Of a DNA stretch of 64,000 nt, positions 1-11,894 are shown in pieces. This DNA is from Plecoglossus altivelis (Eukaryota > Chordata > Actinopteri > Osmeriformes > Plecoglossidae): contig BROE01000011.1 in NCBI GenBank assembly GCA_036571765.1, positions 10,260,120 through 10,324,119 on the forward strand, read 5' to 3'. Numbering within the stretch: position 1 is the stretch's first letter; every line of letters starts with the position of its first letter. A model generated the notes under the pieces. That model was not told the DNA's origin and searched no databases. It was given only the letters and a program-made list of their open reading frames with translations. A program made the translations under genes and the position numbers.

Positions 1-345
1 TCTCTCCCCATCTCTTCTCTATGTCTCTATCGCTCTCTCTCTCTCCTTCACTCGCTCCCTCCCTCACAAACACACACAACTCACACACACACACCCTCTC
101 TCTTTCTCTCTCTCCCCCCACATCTCTCCCTCTCCTCTCTCTCTCTCTCTCTCTATGGCTCTTTCGTTCTCTCTCTCCCACCCCTCTCTCTTTCTCTCTC
201 TCTCCCCTCATCTCTCTTTCTCTTTTCCCCCTCTTCTCTCCATGGCCTCTGGGTTAAAAATAAAAGTGAGAGGATTTTCAGACCCCCTACTCCTGCTCCC
301 GTCTCAAGAACCCAGAGAACACTGGGGGCCCTTTTATGTTGTCTC

Positions 346-383
<38 letters not shown>

Positions 384-1776
384 CGCATTAGAAAGAGGTA
401 GAGCGAGTGTGAGTGTGATTGTCACATCGGCGCCCCCCCATGCTGATACCATGAGAAACTGCATCGGCCTGTGCTATTCATAGCCATCTGCCACTCATTG
501 TTGCGTAACAGGGATGTGTGTGAGTGTGTGAGTGTGCATTTGTTTGTGTAGTGAAGTAGAAGAACAGGTGATCCCTTCGCTAAACCACACTCACAGAAGA
601 AGGTTCCAGAAAGAGAGCGTCCACCTCTGTGTTGGTGAGCGGAAGGAGAGAGAAAGTGACAAAACGGAGAGAGAGGGAGAGACAAACGGGGGCAGAGAGA
701 AGGAGAGAAGTAGAGTGAGAGGAGAAAGAGAGGAGAGAGAGAAGAGAGAGGAAGGAGAGAGAGGGAGGAGAGAGAGAGGAGAGAGAAGGGGAAACAGATT
801 CATATACAGAAAAAAGGACAAAAAGTGAGTGTGAGAGAAAAACCGAGAGATAGAGTGAGCGGGACAGGGAGCAAATGAGAGGTCGAAGGAGAGAGAAAGA
901 GAGAAAGGAGAGAGGNGAGAAGGCTCAAACGTGTGTCATGTTCTGTCAGTCCCACGCTGCTCATCCTCCGACCCACTGAGAGATCCGGATGAAACGTGTT
1001 TGTTTGGTCGCGCTCCCACTGGCTTCTTTTTGTGTCCATCCTCATTTGGGATGATTAACTCCCATTAAAATCACCCTGGGAAGACAAGGTGTGTGTGTGC
1101 GTGTCTTAACGAATAGATGACTCTCTCCCTGCTGAGCTTCTTGGCCTATCTTTAGACCCAGGATGATGTTTACTTTGTTGTTGCTGCTGTTTCTCTCCTG
1201 TTGCACTCTGGGAAATGGAGTCCAGGAGTCTTGTAAAAGGACTTCCCGTGGCTTGTTGATCTGTACAATCAGCTTGGTTTGGCAGTCTGCTCAGTGAGAG
1301 GTTGGGTTTTCTGCACTGTGTGTGAGTGCAGTGAGGGGCAACACACACGCACACGCACACACTCACACACATATACACGCACACTACAATATCTCTGAGC
1401 TACAGTGGCAGTTTAAGACTTCTAAGCTGAAAATGAAAGATGTTGGCAGGTTGCTTCAGACTACGGTGTCTCAGGAGGCTCATTAAAGACCAACCGCCCT
1501 CAGTTCGTCTCCTAAGCACCTGGACGTGGAGCAGCGGTTCACAATGAGTCACGCAGATAAAGCAGATAAACGTCAGTCTGTCGAAGTCTCCAGGGATGAG
1601 CGCTTGGATCGAAACTCCTGAAGGCCAGTTGGAGACAATCTGTAACTTGGCAAGTATGGAACCGTCCAATCGCACACCCTCGCTCTCTCGGTGCTCCTCT
1701 CCTCTCTGCAGAGATACAGACGTGTTCACAGTCTCAGGTCGGTCTCACATGGACAGTAGTGAGGAAATACTCTCTC

Positions 1777-1881
1777 ATGATTCACATAGGTAGCTTATGA
1801 TTCACATAGGTAGCTTATGATTGACATGGGTATCTTAAGATTCACATAGATAACTCATGCTTCACATATCTTATGATTCAC
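1777..1881 (+). repeat. 20-bp tandem repeat (ATGATTCACATAGGTAGCTT)
   Basis: Five to six copies. The first two are exact and later copies diverge progressively toward the 3' end, so recent expansion happened at the 5' side. Confidence 0.9.
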
Positions 1882-4800
1882 GAATGATTCATGTTAATCA
1901 TTTGTTGAGTCAAACATTCCTTCCCATGCAGTGTTAACTTCCGACCACACACGAGCTTGACCACACACACTTGCATAAAGTGTCCACATGGAAGCATATT
2001 GCAGCCTTCTGTCCGTCCCATAGTGCATTGCAGTATCGCTTCTTGGGCAGCAGGTTAGCACAGCGCAATCCAGTGTCCAATGATGTGAGACAACTGTATT
2101 ACACACACCCCATTAACACCAACACACACACACCCCATTAACACCAACACACACACACGCCTATAAACCAACACACACACACCTATAAACCAACATACAC
2201 ACACCTAAAAACCAACACGCATACACAAGCCAACACACACAGTGTCGCAAAAATCTCAAACAGGAGCTGTTGAGTTGTCATCCTGGACATGCACACACAC
2301 ACTTAAACACACACACACACACACACACACTTAAACACACACACACACACACACACACGCACAACCTGTCCTGCTACTGTCCTGTGAGGGTTGTGGAGTG
2401 GAGGTGTGGAGGAGGGAAGAGGAGGGCTTGTATTTCATCTCACACTGATGACTTAGAGAAAGTCCCTGAACCGGAGAAGAGAGAGGCGAGGCACGAGTTG
2501 GACAGAGAGAGAGAGAGGGAGAGAGAGAGAGGGAGAGAGAGAGGGGAAGGATTTCGAAAGAAACAGAGAGGGAAAAAGAGAGGGATGGCGGTAAAAAGGA
2601 AAATGGGTAGAGGAAAGAGAATGAAGATCCCATTGCTGATGAAAAAGGGCGAGCGAGCAAGCGAGGGAAAGAGAGAGGGAAGGTCGATGAGAAGGTTCTA
2701 CAGTGGGAAATCTGGGAGAGACAACCTGCCCTAAAATCAATGTTCTCTCAGACACACAGCAGCAGTACAAAGACACACTAGCGCGCACACACACACACAC
2801 ACACACACGCACACACGCACATAGACATTCACACATGACGCTGTCTCCCCTAGGTTTAGCGAGACGGAATTCAACCAAAAGAAATTCCTTCCAGCGTTCA
2901 GCCTCCGTAACCTTCTCAGAGATGCAATGAGAGACAGAAGGTCATGCGAGGTCACAGGTCAATTCCATCTGTCTAAACTGTATTTGAACCACCTACGTTC
3001 ATGCTGTTGCCATGCTGGCGATTCTACCCATTGCCCTTTGATGAACCTTGTCTTCCATGGTGTGTTTGTGTGTGTCACAGGGAGAGTGGGGAGAGAGTGA
3101 GAGGCATGCGATGTGTCTGAGTGACGTTGAGTTGGTCTGGCGTGAGATGCAAGGCGTTGACTCACAACGAAAGGGCAATTGTCTCGTTTTTCTGTTCTGC
3201 AAAGCAACGCAGTTTGTGTGGCTTGACAGTGTGCTTCTGCACCCTTCCGTGAGTTTACGTGCACTCTTGTGTGCGTGTGCACGGTCAACATTCGTACGTC
3301 CGTGTGCGCGTGTGAGGGTTTGTCCGGAAAACATCCCCAGTTTCAAGGACACTTCCTAACTCTCTCCTGACCCTGGCCACACAGCCCACCTCACCCCTGA
3401 CCCTAGCCACACCCTAGCAGGGAGGAAATGACTGCGTTCTCACCACATACTCATCACTGCAGAACCACAGGGAGGTAGAGGGAGCCTCCGTATCCGGCCG
3501 GGTTTGGCACCACACATCCCCCCCACGCAAGGCTGGCTAAACAGAAGAAAACCCGCCTTCAGGATGGAGTTAGAGTGGTATTTATACTCAGTCAGACAGC
3601 CCACCCTCACTCTAATCTCCAGGGGTGTGCGCGCGTGGCCGGCCTACGCTATTCAATGATCGTCTTTGGTAACTTTCGATCCTCCTCCCACCCCGGCACA
3701 CCCCAGGGTTTAGTCGCTAAGTGTTTGTTTGTTGTGGCTGTCTGTAGCTTAGATGGATGGTTCTTTTTCAAGTTGTCTTTGTTCAGCTTCCTGGATTCAA
3801 CGCTGCTCAAAGTAGCTCTGAGAGACACGTCGAATAATGCGGACACACACACATGCTAACAAACACACGCACGCTCGTACAGACACGCGCAGACGCAGGC
3901 ACACGCGCTCACGGGCGCACCCGAGCAAACGCGGGGGCACGTATGCACCCACAACCAACGCTGGCGAAAACCAACAGAAGGAACAACATTCCTGCTTCAG
4001 AGGAATGAGAACATGTACTTTCTGTTCTTTCAGATTACCTTCATGTCCAACTGTCTGACCTAAAGTGAAAGAAAAAAGCATTACTGCCTCATGCCTACAT
4101 GATAATGTCAAACGACATGAAGAGTCCCCGGTGTATGGTGTGTCTAAGTGTGCATGCAGCCATATGTTCCTGTGACTTGATTAGCTCCCTAGAGACTGAG
4201 CAGATTAGAAATCCTTTCCTCTCTGAAGACACTCTCCCTTCTATATCAATACATGAAACCAAACCACTTGTGGTTGGAATGACGGCTGTGGTCGATAAAC
4301 GTCTCATTTCTGCACTACATAAGCGTCCAAGTCTGGCCATCTCTGACCCGATACTCTGATTTCAATGGTGCTTGTTAGCAAATGAGAATGGAGCCAAAGG
4401 CTACAGTTAACAATGTGTCAGGTCTATGGTGTGATATTATTGATCAGATAGATGGACGCTGTTGTCATAACGATTCCAACTCCAGAGCTTGAAGGTGTAT
4501 AGTGGGGGTTGTAGTTCAGTTAAAATACATCACTGAAACTACAAAACGGATGGTTTTTCTTTATGACCTAAATGAATGAAAACACTATTTCTTCCTGTTG
4601 TTGTTTCCCAGACACGTGATCTAATTCACCTACCAGGATCTCCGTGTCCTAGTGCAGTTGTTTCCAGCCATTTCAGTCTTTAAATTATTAACCAGCAACT
4701 CATATATTAACCATATCTTTCTCTTTTCTCACTCTCTTTTCTCTCTTTGTCTTTTCTCTATATTTTCTCCATCTCATTTCTCTCTCTCTCCTCTTCTTTC

Positions 4801-5375
4801 CCCTCATTTCTGTCTCTATTTTTCTCTTTCTTTCTCAAATCCACACCACCTTGTCCCGCTCACACACACAATGTCAAGTCCGGCCACTCACTCACCATGA
4901 GGAACAAAGTAAGCACTTTGACTCCACGACTAATGTTACTCATACCAGCCTTTAAACGTGCTGTTGCAGCAGTGTGTGTGTGTGTGTGTGTGGGGAGGAG
5001 GTGACATCTTTGTCATCTGTTTCCCCGCCCCGCCCTTCCCCCCATTCAGGTCATGTGATTAGAGGACGCATCAGCATGCTGACTTGTTAACTCCCCTGGA
5101 CACGGTTCTCCACGACCACCCGTCTCTCCTCATCGCAGAACCAGGTGTAAAGTGTCCAGTCCGTGTCTGAATAGCAACTGCTGTGTCAGGCCTAGGCCTC
5201 GCCAAGTAAACAAGTGCCTCATTAACTATTCATCGCATCAGAGAAGAAACAGTGAACACGCACACGCGTGGTCCTGCACGCACGTGGACACGCGCGCTTA
5301 CGGTACGATCTTTCCTGAAAAACTGCCCATTTAGGAAGTTTCGCAGGAAAGAAGGGGAAGTGTACGTGTGTGAGC

Positions 5376-5408
<33 letters not shown>

Positions 5409-5740
5409 CGTCAAAGTGCCCCAGTGCAGTGTCAGTAACCTGCTACTCATCAGTGGTTGGTTGTACTCTTCAGCTTCAGTGAAATAGGATCTTTCTTTAT
5501 TGGCTTAAGGAGAAAACACCCACATTTCAAAGCCCTTTACAATGCACCAATGAATGACTTCGTAAGCATTAACACGCCTGATTCAGCTGTTGGAGTAATC
5601 CAGACCTTCAGGACTGCATTCTGCGTAGATATGTTAAGAGATGAAGAGATCACTGCTTATGCGCACAACTCTAGTACCAATTCCACTCCGCACCTCAGTC
5701 TCTAACTCTCCTTCTCACTCCTCACTTACATACACATAGT

Positions 5741-5955
5741 TTAGCAGTGGGTGCCTTTTAGGGCAGGGCTGAATTGTGTCTTGCCTTAAAATGCACCCCC
5801 TGCTAACTCTGACTAGAAAAGCGCCGCATGCTTTAGATTGATTCTGGTTGCTCATATTAGTCTCCTCAATGTACAGTAAAAATAATCTGATGTTGGAATA
5901 TAATGAACAGCAATGACATGGGGGTGCATTTCAGGGCAGGGCTATATTTTGTCTT
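5741..5955. repeat. small inverted/direct repeat cluster, MITE-like
   Basis: Arms 5741-5766 and 5781-5807 are inverted copies sharing GGGTGC(A/C)TTTTA(A/G)GGCA. A third copy, direct with the first, lies at about 5918-5955 and shares AGGGCAGGGCT and TTGTCTTACC. No transposase is present. Confidence 0.5.
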
Positions 5956-7044
5956 ACCAAGGAAATGAAGTAACAGGCAAAAATCTATTCCAGATCATAT
6001 TCCTGAACCCTACTTTCTTGACTTGTTTTTTTTGTGTAAAATGTTTTTGTATTTCATGTGTTTGTGGACAGTTTGAATTATTTCTAAAAGGGCCCCTCGT
6101 AGATGACCAAGTTTGACCACCAGAGGGCGTCCACACCTCATGAGGACATTGAAGCCGTCTTTTTGAGCAGGTATGTGGAAGCAAATCAGTGTTTCGTTTT
6201 ATTGTGAATTGTAATAGGAATAGAATTCTTAATATAGAAATGTCAACACCACCAAATGTGTTGATTTTTGAACTCCACTAATCTTTCAAAAGATCTGTGT
6301 TCGTCAAATACGGCTTGTTCTGTATCAGAGTCGGTCAACGTGTGATAACAAACTTGAAGGGAAAAGTCCCTGAATTCCTTCACAGAAAGACAGTTTGAGC
6401 ACAAACATTTGTGCAGCACACACCGACTCCCGGAGGCCTGTTGCAAACCATCAAAAGTGATACTTTATATTGACACAGACAGCAGTTCGTATTATTAAAA
6501 ACAATCCCCCATTTCTCATGATAGTTAAAGGTACACCCATATTCCTAGGAAATCCTGACAGTGGTCTGTGGAAGCCTTTGTTGTTTAGGTCAAACGGAAG
6601 CTCATATAGGGTGATTCAGAGGTGAGAGTTTTACTGAGGCACACACACACATACACGCATGCACACACACACACGCGCGCACACACACGCGCGCACACAC
6701 TGCCACCACAGAGAGGCTGTGGTCTAGTGACATCTGCGTTTTTGCGTGTCGAGGAAGGTTTAGGAAACGCTGATGATTTGTCATCAGATGTTGAAACCAA
6801 ACCGAATTCGTAGTGGAGAAAACGATGTGGAATCACATCACTTTCCTGCAGTATTTTCGCTGGAATGTAAGCCCCCCCCCACCCACCCCCTCCCCACTCC
6901 CCAACTAACGTATAGATCTGAATGTTCGCCTCCTCACTGCGGTCCAAAAACACTATTCCCCCAGAGATCAATAACACATGAAAATCCTTGAGGTTGCTGG
7001 TCCCCAGAAGCCCCTCCCATTCCTGGTTACCCCCTCTCTCTCTC

Positions 7045-7732
7045 NNNNNNNNNNNNNNNNNNNNNNNNNNNNNNNNNNNNNNNNNNNNNNNNNNNNNNNN
7101 NNNNNNNNNNNNNNNNNNNNNNNNNNNNNNNNNNNNNNNNNNNNNNNNNNNNNNNNNNNNNNNNNNNNNNNNNNNNNNNNNNNNNNNNNNNNNNNNNNNN
7201 NNNNNNNNNNNNNNNNNNNNNNNNNNNNNNNNNNNNNNNNNNNNNNNNNNNNNNNNNNNNNNNNNNNNNNNNNNNNNNNNNNNNNNNNNNNNNNNNNNNN
7301 NNNNNNNNNNNNNNNNNNNNNNNNNNNNNNNNNNNNNNNNNNNNNNNNNNNNNNNNNNNNNNNNNNNNNNNNNNNNNNNNNNNNNNNNNNNNNNNNNNNN
7401 NNNNNNNNNNNNNNNNNNNNNNNNNNNNNNNNNNNNNNNNNNNNNNNNNNNNNNNNNNNNNNNNNNNNNNNNNNNNNNNNNNNNNNNNNNNNNNNNNNNN
7501 NNNNNNNNNNNNNNNNNNNNNNNNNNNNNNNNNNNNNNNNNNNNNNNNNNNNNNNNNNNNNNNNNNNNNNNNNNNNNNNNNNNNNNNNNNNNNNNNNNNN
7601 NNNNNNNNNNNNNNNNNNNNNNNNNNNNNNNNNNNNNNNNNNNNNNNNNNNNNNNNNNNNNNNNNNNNNNNNNNNNNNNNNNNNNNNNNNNNNNNNNNNN
7701 NNNNNNNNNNNNNNNNNNNNNNNNNNNNNNNN
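7045..7732. other. assembly gap (688 N)
   Basis: Run of N. It begins in a CTCTCT repeat, so the gap was probably caused by low-complexity sequence. Open frames drawn across it have no meaning. Confidence 0.99.
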
Positions 7733-10700
7733 CTGCGTGCTTTCTGGCAGCGCTCCAGACCTGCTGAAGTAACCTTGACAGAGTTGGGGGAGGGAAAGGT
7801 AACACAGTAGTGGAAAGCAACCAGGCAGCGAGAGAAGAAAGGAGGGGACTCTCCAAGCTAGGATGGATGGCATCATCCACATCCCAGACAATTAGGCCCT
7901 TTCCCAGATACAGAGAGCTCTTTCTCACTTGATACCTTCGGTTTTACTTTCTATCTGAAGTCCACGTTTTCTTAATGGATTTGCGTTTTTCCCCCGGAAC
8001 CGGTTAATCTGTTCTCCTTGAGTTGACCTGGTCGTTAGGGAAGGTTGAGAGAGAGAAACAGCCATAACATGATAAAGACAGAAAAGACAGACCTTGGAAG
8101 TCTACAGTGTAACAACCACCTGGAATTCCATCTGAAAACACTCTCTTTCTTACCACCAGGAAAACAGGATGACAAGAGCTTTTCTTGTGGGGGGACAAGG
8201 GGGGGTTGGGGGGGGAGTTACTGGCCACAGTTGAAGTGACCCCGATCTTGCTGTTGACAGACCGCCGGATTGAGACATCCGACGTAGCCAGTCTGGGACA
8301 TGAGGTTGCAGGACGGAGAAGGGCAAGTCATCGTGGTCCTGCGTCTAACCCATAACCCCAGGTTGGGTTTAGTTTACGTGCGATTGTTTGGGTGTGAATG
8401 ACCCCACGACCACTAAGAGGCAGTTTGAATGTCTCCGCTGGCGACCATGGGTTTTCCCTGGTTGAACTGATGAGGACAATGTGGGGAATCAGACAGATTA
8501 CAACAATAAGGTCTCAAAATCATCTACATTCGTTTCGTTTCTGTTGAATACGACTAACAAAATTCATATTTCTTGAAGCAATGGGTACCCGCTCGCCTTT
8601 TTTGTACTTTTAGCATCTTGTATCTTTACATTAAATAAATCAGTTTATAAAGAGTCCTATCTATAACTGTTGGGGACCAAATTTATGTTTTTCAAACCTT
8701 TCAAGGAACTTAGTTGCACATGATTGAATCTGCTATTACATCCTACCAGTAACTAAATAAACCAACACACACACACACACACACACAGAGGAACTACGGT
8801 ATGTTAAGATGAGGAAACAAAAACCAGTCATTTCTGTCCTTTGTTTCCTTGATGCTGAATGCCTGTCTCGATCAGCAGCCTGTCTGGCGTTCTCAGGAGA
8901 TGCCTGAGGTGGGTGCATCATGCCTCATCTTATCTAGAAACAGACGGCTTTCTATCGCAAGGCTAACGCCGTCATAGACGCAACATTAGCTCGTAGGCTG
9001 CGCCCACAGCTACGCTCATCTTACCTTAACCACAGCCAGACACGTTAGTCAGATTACAGTGTGTGGGAAGGGTATGCTTTGATTTGGGGATTCACATGGT
9101 TGTAGATGTCATGTGCAGGTGGGAGAGGGGATTCCAGGTTGGGTCAGGTGGGAGCCTCTGCGTTCCATAGAACCGGCAGATCACTCAGAAGAGGAAACGG
9201 AAACGTCACGCTCTGATGTCGTTCAGTTCCTTTTCTTTACCTACAGAGCATAGAGACGTGGGAGGGAGGAACACTCTCTCCCAAGCCCACGCACCGTCTC
9301 ACCCCCTCAAAGGGAGCTTTGTGTTCACTGGAAATCAGATTGGTCCTCATCTTATCTTGCTGTCGATATACTTCGAGTACTACTTGGCAGATATTCTTCG
9401 AGCAGCGGTGTGTTCTTTGGCCAAGACGTGTGTTATTGTACACGTTGCATTCTTCCTGGGTGGGTTATCGCGGGGTTACGACTGTTAGTATTAGTCTACT
9501 CTGTAGAAGACTGTTCTTGAGTGTGTAGGCGTCGCTACTATCCAGAGTTGCTGATGGGCTCTTGGTTCACCTCTGACCTCTGGGGTCACAGAGCGCAGCA
9601 CATCCACCTCCTAGCTAAAAACTGTGTCTTCTCTGAACTAACAAGAGCTGCAGGCAATTGGGAGGGGAGGCAGGGGGGAGATACAAGCTGGTGTGTTTGT
9701 GTGTGAATAAATGTGTTGAATGATAGTATGTGTAAGGGAGGAGGGGGGGGCTTGGCATGGAAACGATACAAGTGTAACTGGGTGATGCTTGAGAGGGGCG
9801 GGAGGGGAAGTATGACCGGGGAGGAAGGGGTGACGGGGCTGAATCATGTTATGAATTGAGCCAGACACAGCGTGTGAAAACCGGCTGAAATACTTAATGG
9901 TGTCTAAGTGCTATGCAATCAGAACACGCTTCTATATGTTGATGGAAGGGAAAAGGACGTACTAGGGTCACGGTATGACGTTTTGCTCGGAGAAGGAGAA
10001 CGTAAGGGGTTAGTAGTATTGACTATGTTTGGATGGGGTCTGACAAAGACGCTTAAAGGCGTGACAGTAGTGGACGTTTTTCGGCTGAAGGAATGTATTC
10101 CGTCAGTAGTCAATCCGTGCATGGATCGTGTTTTATTTAGCCTCTGAACAAAAACCACTGAAGATATGGTTCTGGACTGTCTTTGATGAAAAGACATAAG
10201 GTTTTAGTATGACGTTTTTTGGCCAAAATACGCTGTTAGGGTTGAGTCTGTAGCGCCCTGTTAAATGGACGGTTTTGGACTGACAAAGAGCTATAACTGG
10301 TGACTATAGCTTGAGCTCAAATGGATCGTACTTAGGCTGAACACTCCGTTCAGGTGTGTCACGCCAGACTCGCTTCCCCTCACTGCCCCTGTCGACTCTA
10401 GACCGTTTCTGGAGCCTCAAGAAAAATCCGTGAGACACGTGTGTGCCAGCGTGGGTATGACGTTTTTTCCCAGTGAAAAAGAGTAGATTAGTAGGTGGTC
10501 TAGGGCTTATCTACCGCGAGATTTATTCGAGCTAACAGACACAACACCTGTAGAGGGGATGGTCCGGTTTTGGCCTGAATAAACTCAAGAACCAGTATAG
10601 CCGGATTAATTTGGGGTGACTGTTATGGACCCGGTTTTTGGTTAAAACCCGTAAGGGGGGGTATGACGTTTTGCGTGATTGAGTGTGAGAAAAGATGTTT

Positions 10701-11794
10701 GGCACTCCGATGCCGCCTTATACGGAGTGTGGCTTCATTGAAGTAACCCGTATTGTCGGAGACCTGAAAAAAACTTAAGTGAGAGTGGGAGAGCGGATTA
10801 TGGAGGTGGGTGGCTCCCTCGGATAATGTACTTAAGAAGAAATGGCGGTTTGCCTGCGTTTTATGACAAGAGCGTTCTCGTGGATCTCGCTCTTCAGCCA
10901 ATCCAGCAAACTAAGCGAAGTTACTCTATGTTACTGGAATAAGTCTACCGCTTCACATTAGATAGAACACCCCTTGGCATGGTGCTGTGAGCTACTGCGA
11001 ACTCTCCGTTTTTATTACCCGCGCCTGGTTTCCCTCGACAAAACTAATTAGTGACTACACATTCACACACTAGAGGGTGTACGACACGGTTAAACAAACC
11101 AGTATGTAGACGTAGGACAGGTCATAAAGGGTGTCTGTATGTTTGCGGTGTGGTGGTCGAATTCTCCCCGCCCACGTAACGTAGTAAGCACTTTTTTACT
11201 CAATACGTGTGGGAGCGTCGTTGCCATGACGCCGAGTGAGTCAGTGTAGTGGGATAAAAACCGGGTGGATTTCAATGACCGACTTACTCCTCTCACGATG
11301 GCTTTAAAAAAAAAAGCGAATTCAGCACGCTGATGTAGTCAGACGGGCATGATCAAAGAGGCAAGACCGAATCCACATAGTAGCCTGACTCAATACTTGT
11401 CTGGAATCGTTTATCTCGTCAAGCGCACGTTATGACGACGGACAAGCAGATCACTGCTACACCTGCATGCTGGAATAGATGGAGGGAACAGCTCGGCCGC
11501 TACAGCCACTTAGTTTTCACTTACTTTCGCTAGCCCGTTAACGAGCGCGCCAGGGAGGATTCCCACGGTAAGCTGATTTCGACGATGTGAATTACACGCC
11601 TTCCAGGATTAAGAGGTTACTGGTTAAAACCTAAACTGTGACAATGCCCCAAAGCCCCGTGGTTTTCCGGCGCTGGTTTTTGTTCGCGCGAACGTATGTT
11701 TCACGATTTTTTTGTTGGACACCATCAGTAGAGACCGGAATCTGAGTCCAACCGGTGTCTTACACTGGTCTTATTCTGCCCCTGGTGCTGAAAT
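7733..11794. other. intergenic/upstream of itgb8, no gene seen
   Basis: Mostly unique sequence with few microsatellites. From about 9,950 to 10,680 a degenerate repeat of roughly 200-250 bp is visible, marked by the word TATGACGTTTT at about 9974, 10208, 10456 and 10661. The itgb8 promoter must lie in or before this stretch, but I cannot place it. Confidence 0.55.
9970..10680 (+). repeat. degenerate tandem repeat of about 205-250 bp
   Basis: Four occurrences of TATGACGTTTT at similar spacing, with other partly shared words between units (TGACAAAGA, GGTTTTGG-CTGA, ATGGATCGT followed by GCT-TGAAC). Divergence between units is high, so this is either old or degraded by sequencing error. Confidence 0.45.
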
Positions 11795-11894
11795 ATGACT
11801 TCCTGGCTACGTAAATACTGTAACCTCCCTCTGCGTGTTGTGCTGTCCTGCGTGCTTATATTGGTCTCTGCCTTCATCCCTGGCACCAAATCCG
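11795..11894 (+). other. itgb8: itgb8 exon 1 with signal peptide
   Basis: The ATG opens a 33-codon segment with a basic start, a hydrophobic core (LSCVLILVSAF) and small residues near the end, as in a secretory signal peptide. It ends at a strong donor (G/GTGAGT) in phase 1, and exon 2 starts with GT, completing a Gly codon. I infer this is the true start because the phase fits and no other signal-peptide exon is visible upstream. The promoter is not identified; the upstream 2 kb is unusual sequence. Confidence 0.8.

Larger units (their letters stand above)
1..7044. other. intergenic, repeat-rich, no gene seen
   Basis: No exon with coding character. CT tract 1-245, GA tract 640-925 with an N at 916, purine tract 2505-2680, and CA/TG runs at about 349, 1340, 2290-2360, 2789, 3843, 5370 and 6640. 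A 20-bp repeat lies at 1777-1881 and a small inverted-repeat element at 5741-5955. All open frames here derive from low-complexity DNA or are short and without domains. Confidence 0.7.

Noticed and set aside
6585..7928. 447-codon frame crossing 6585-7928
   Set aside because: It is mostly N from the assembly gap and has no sequence support.
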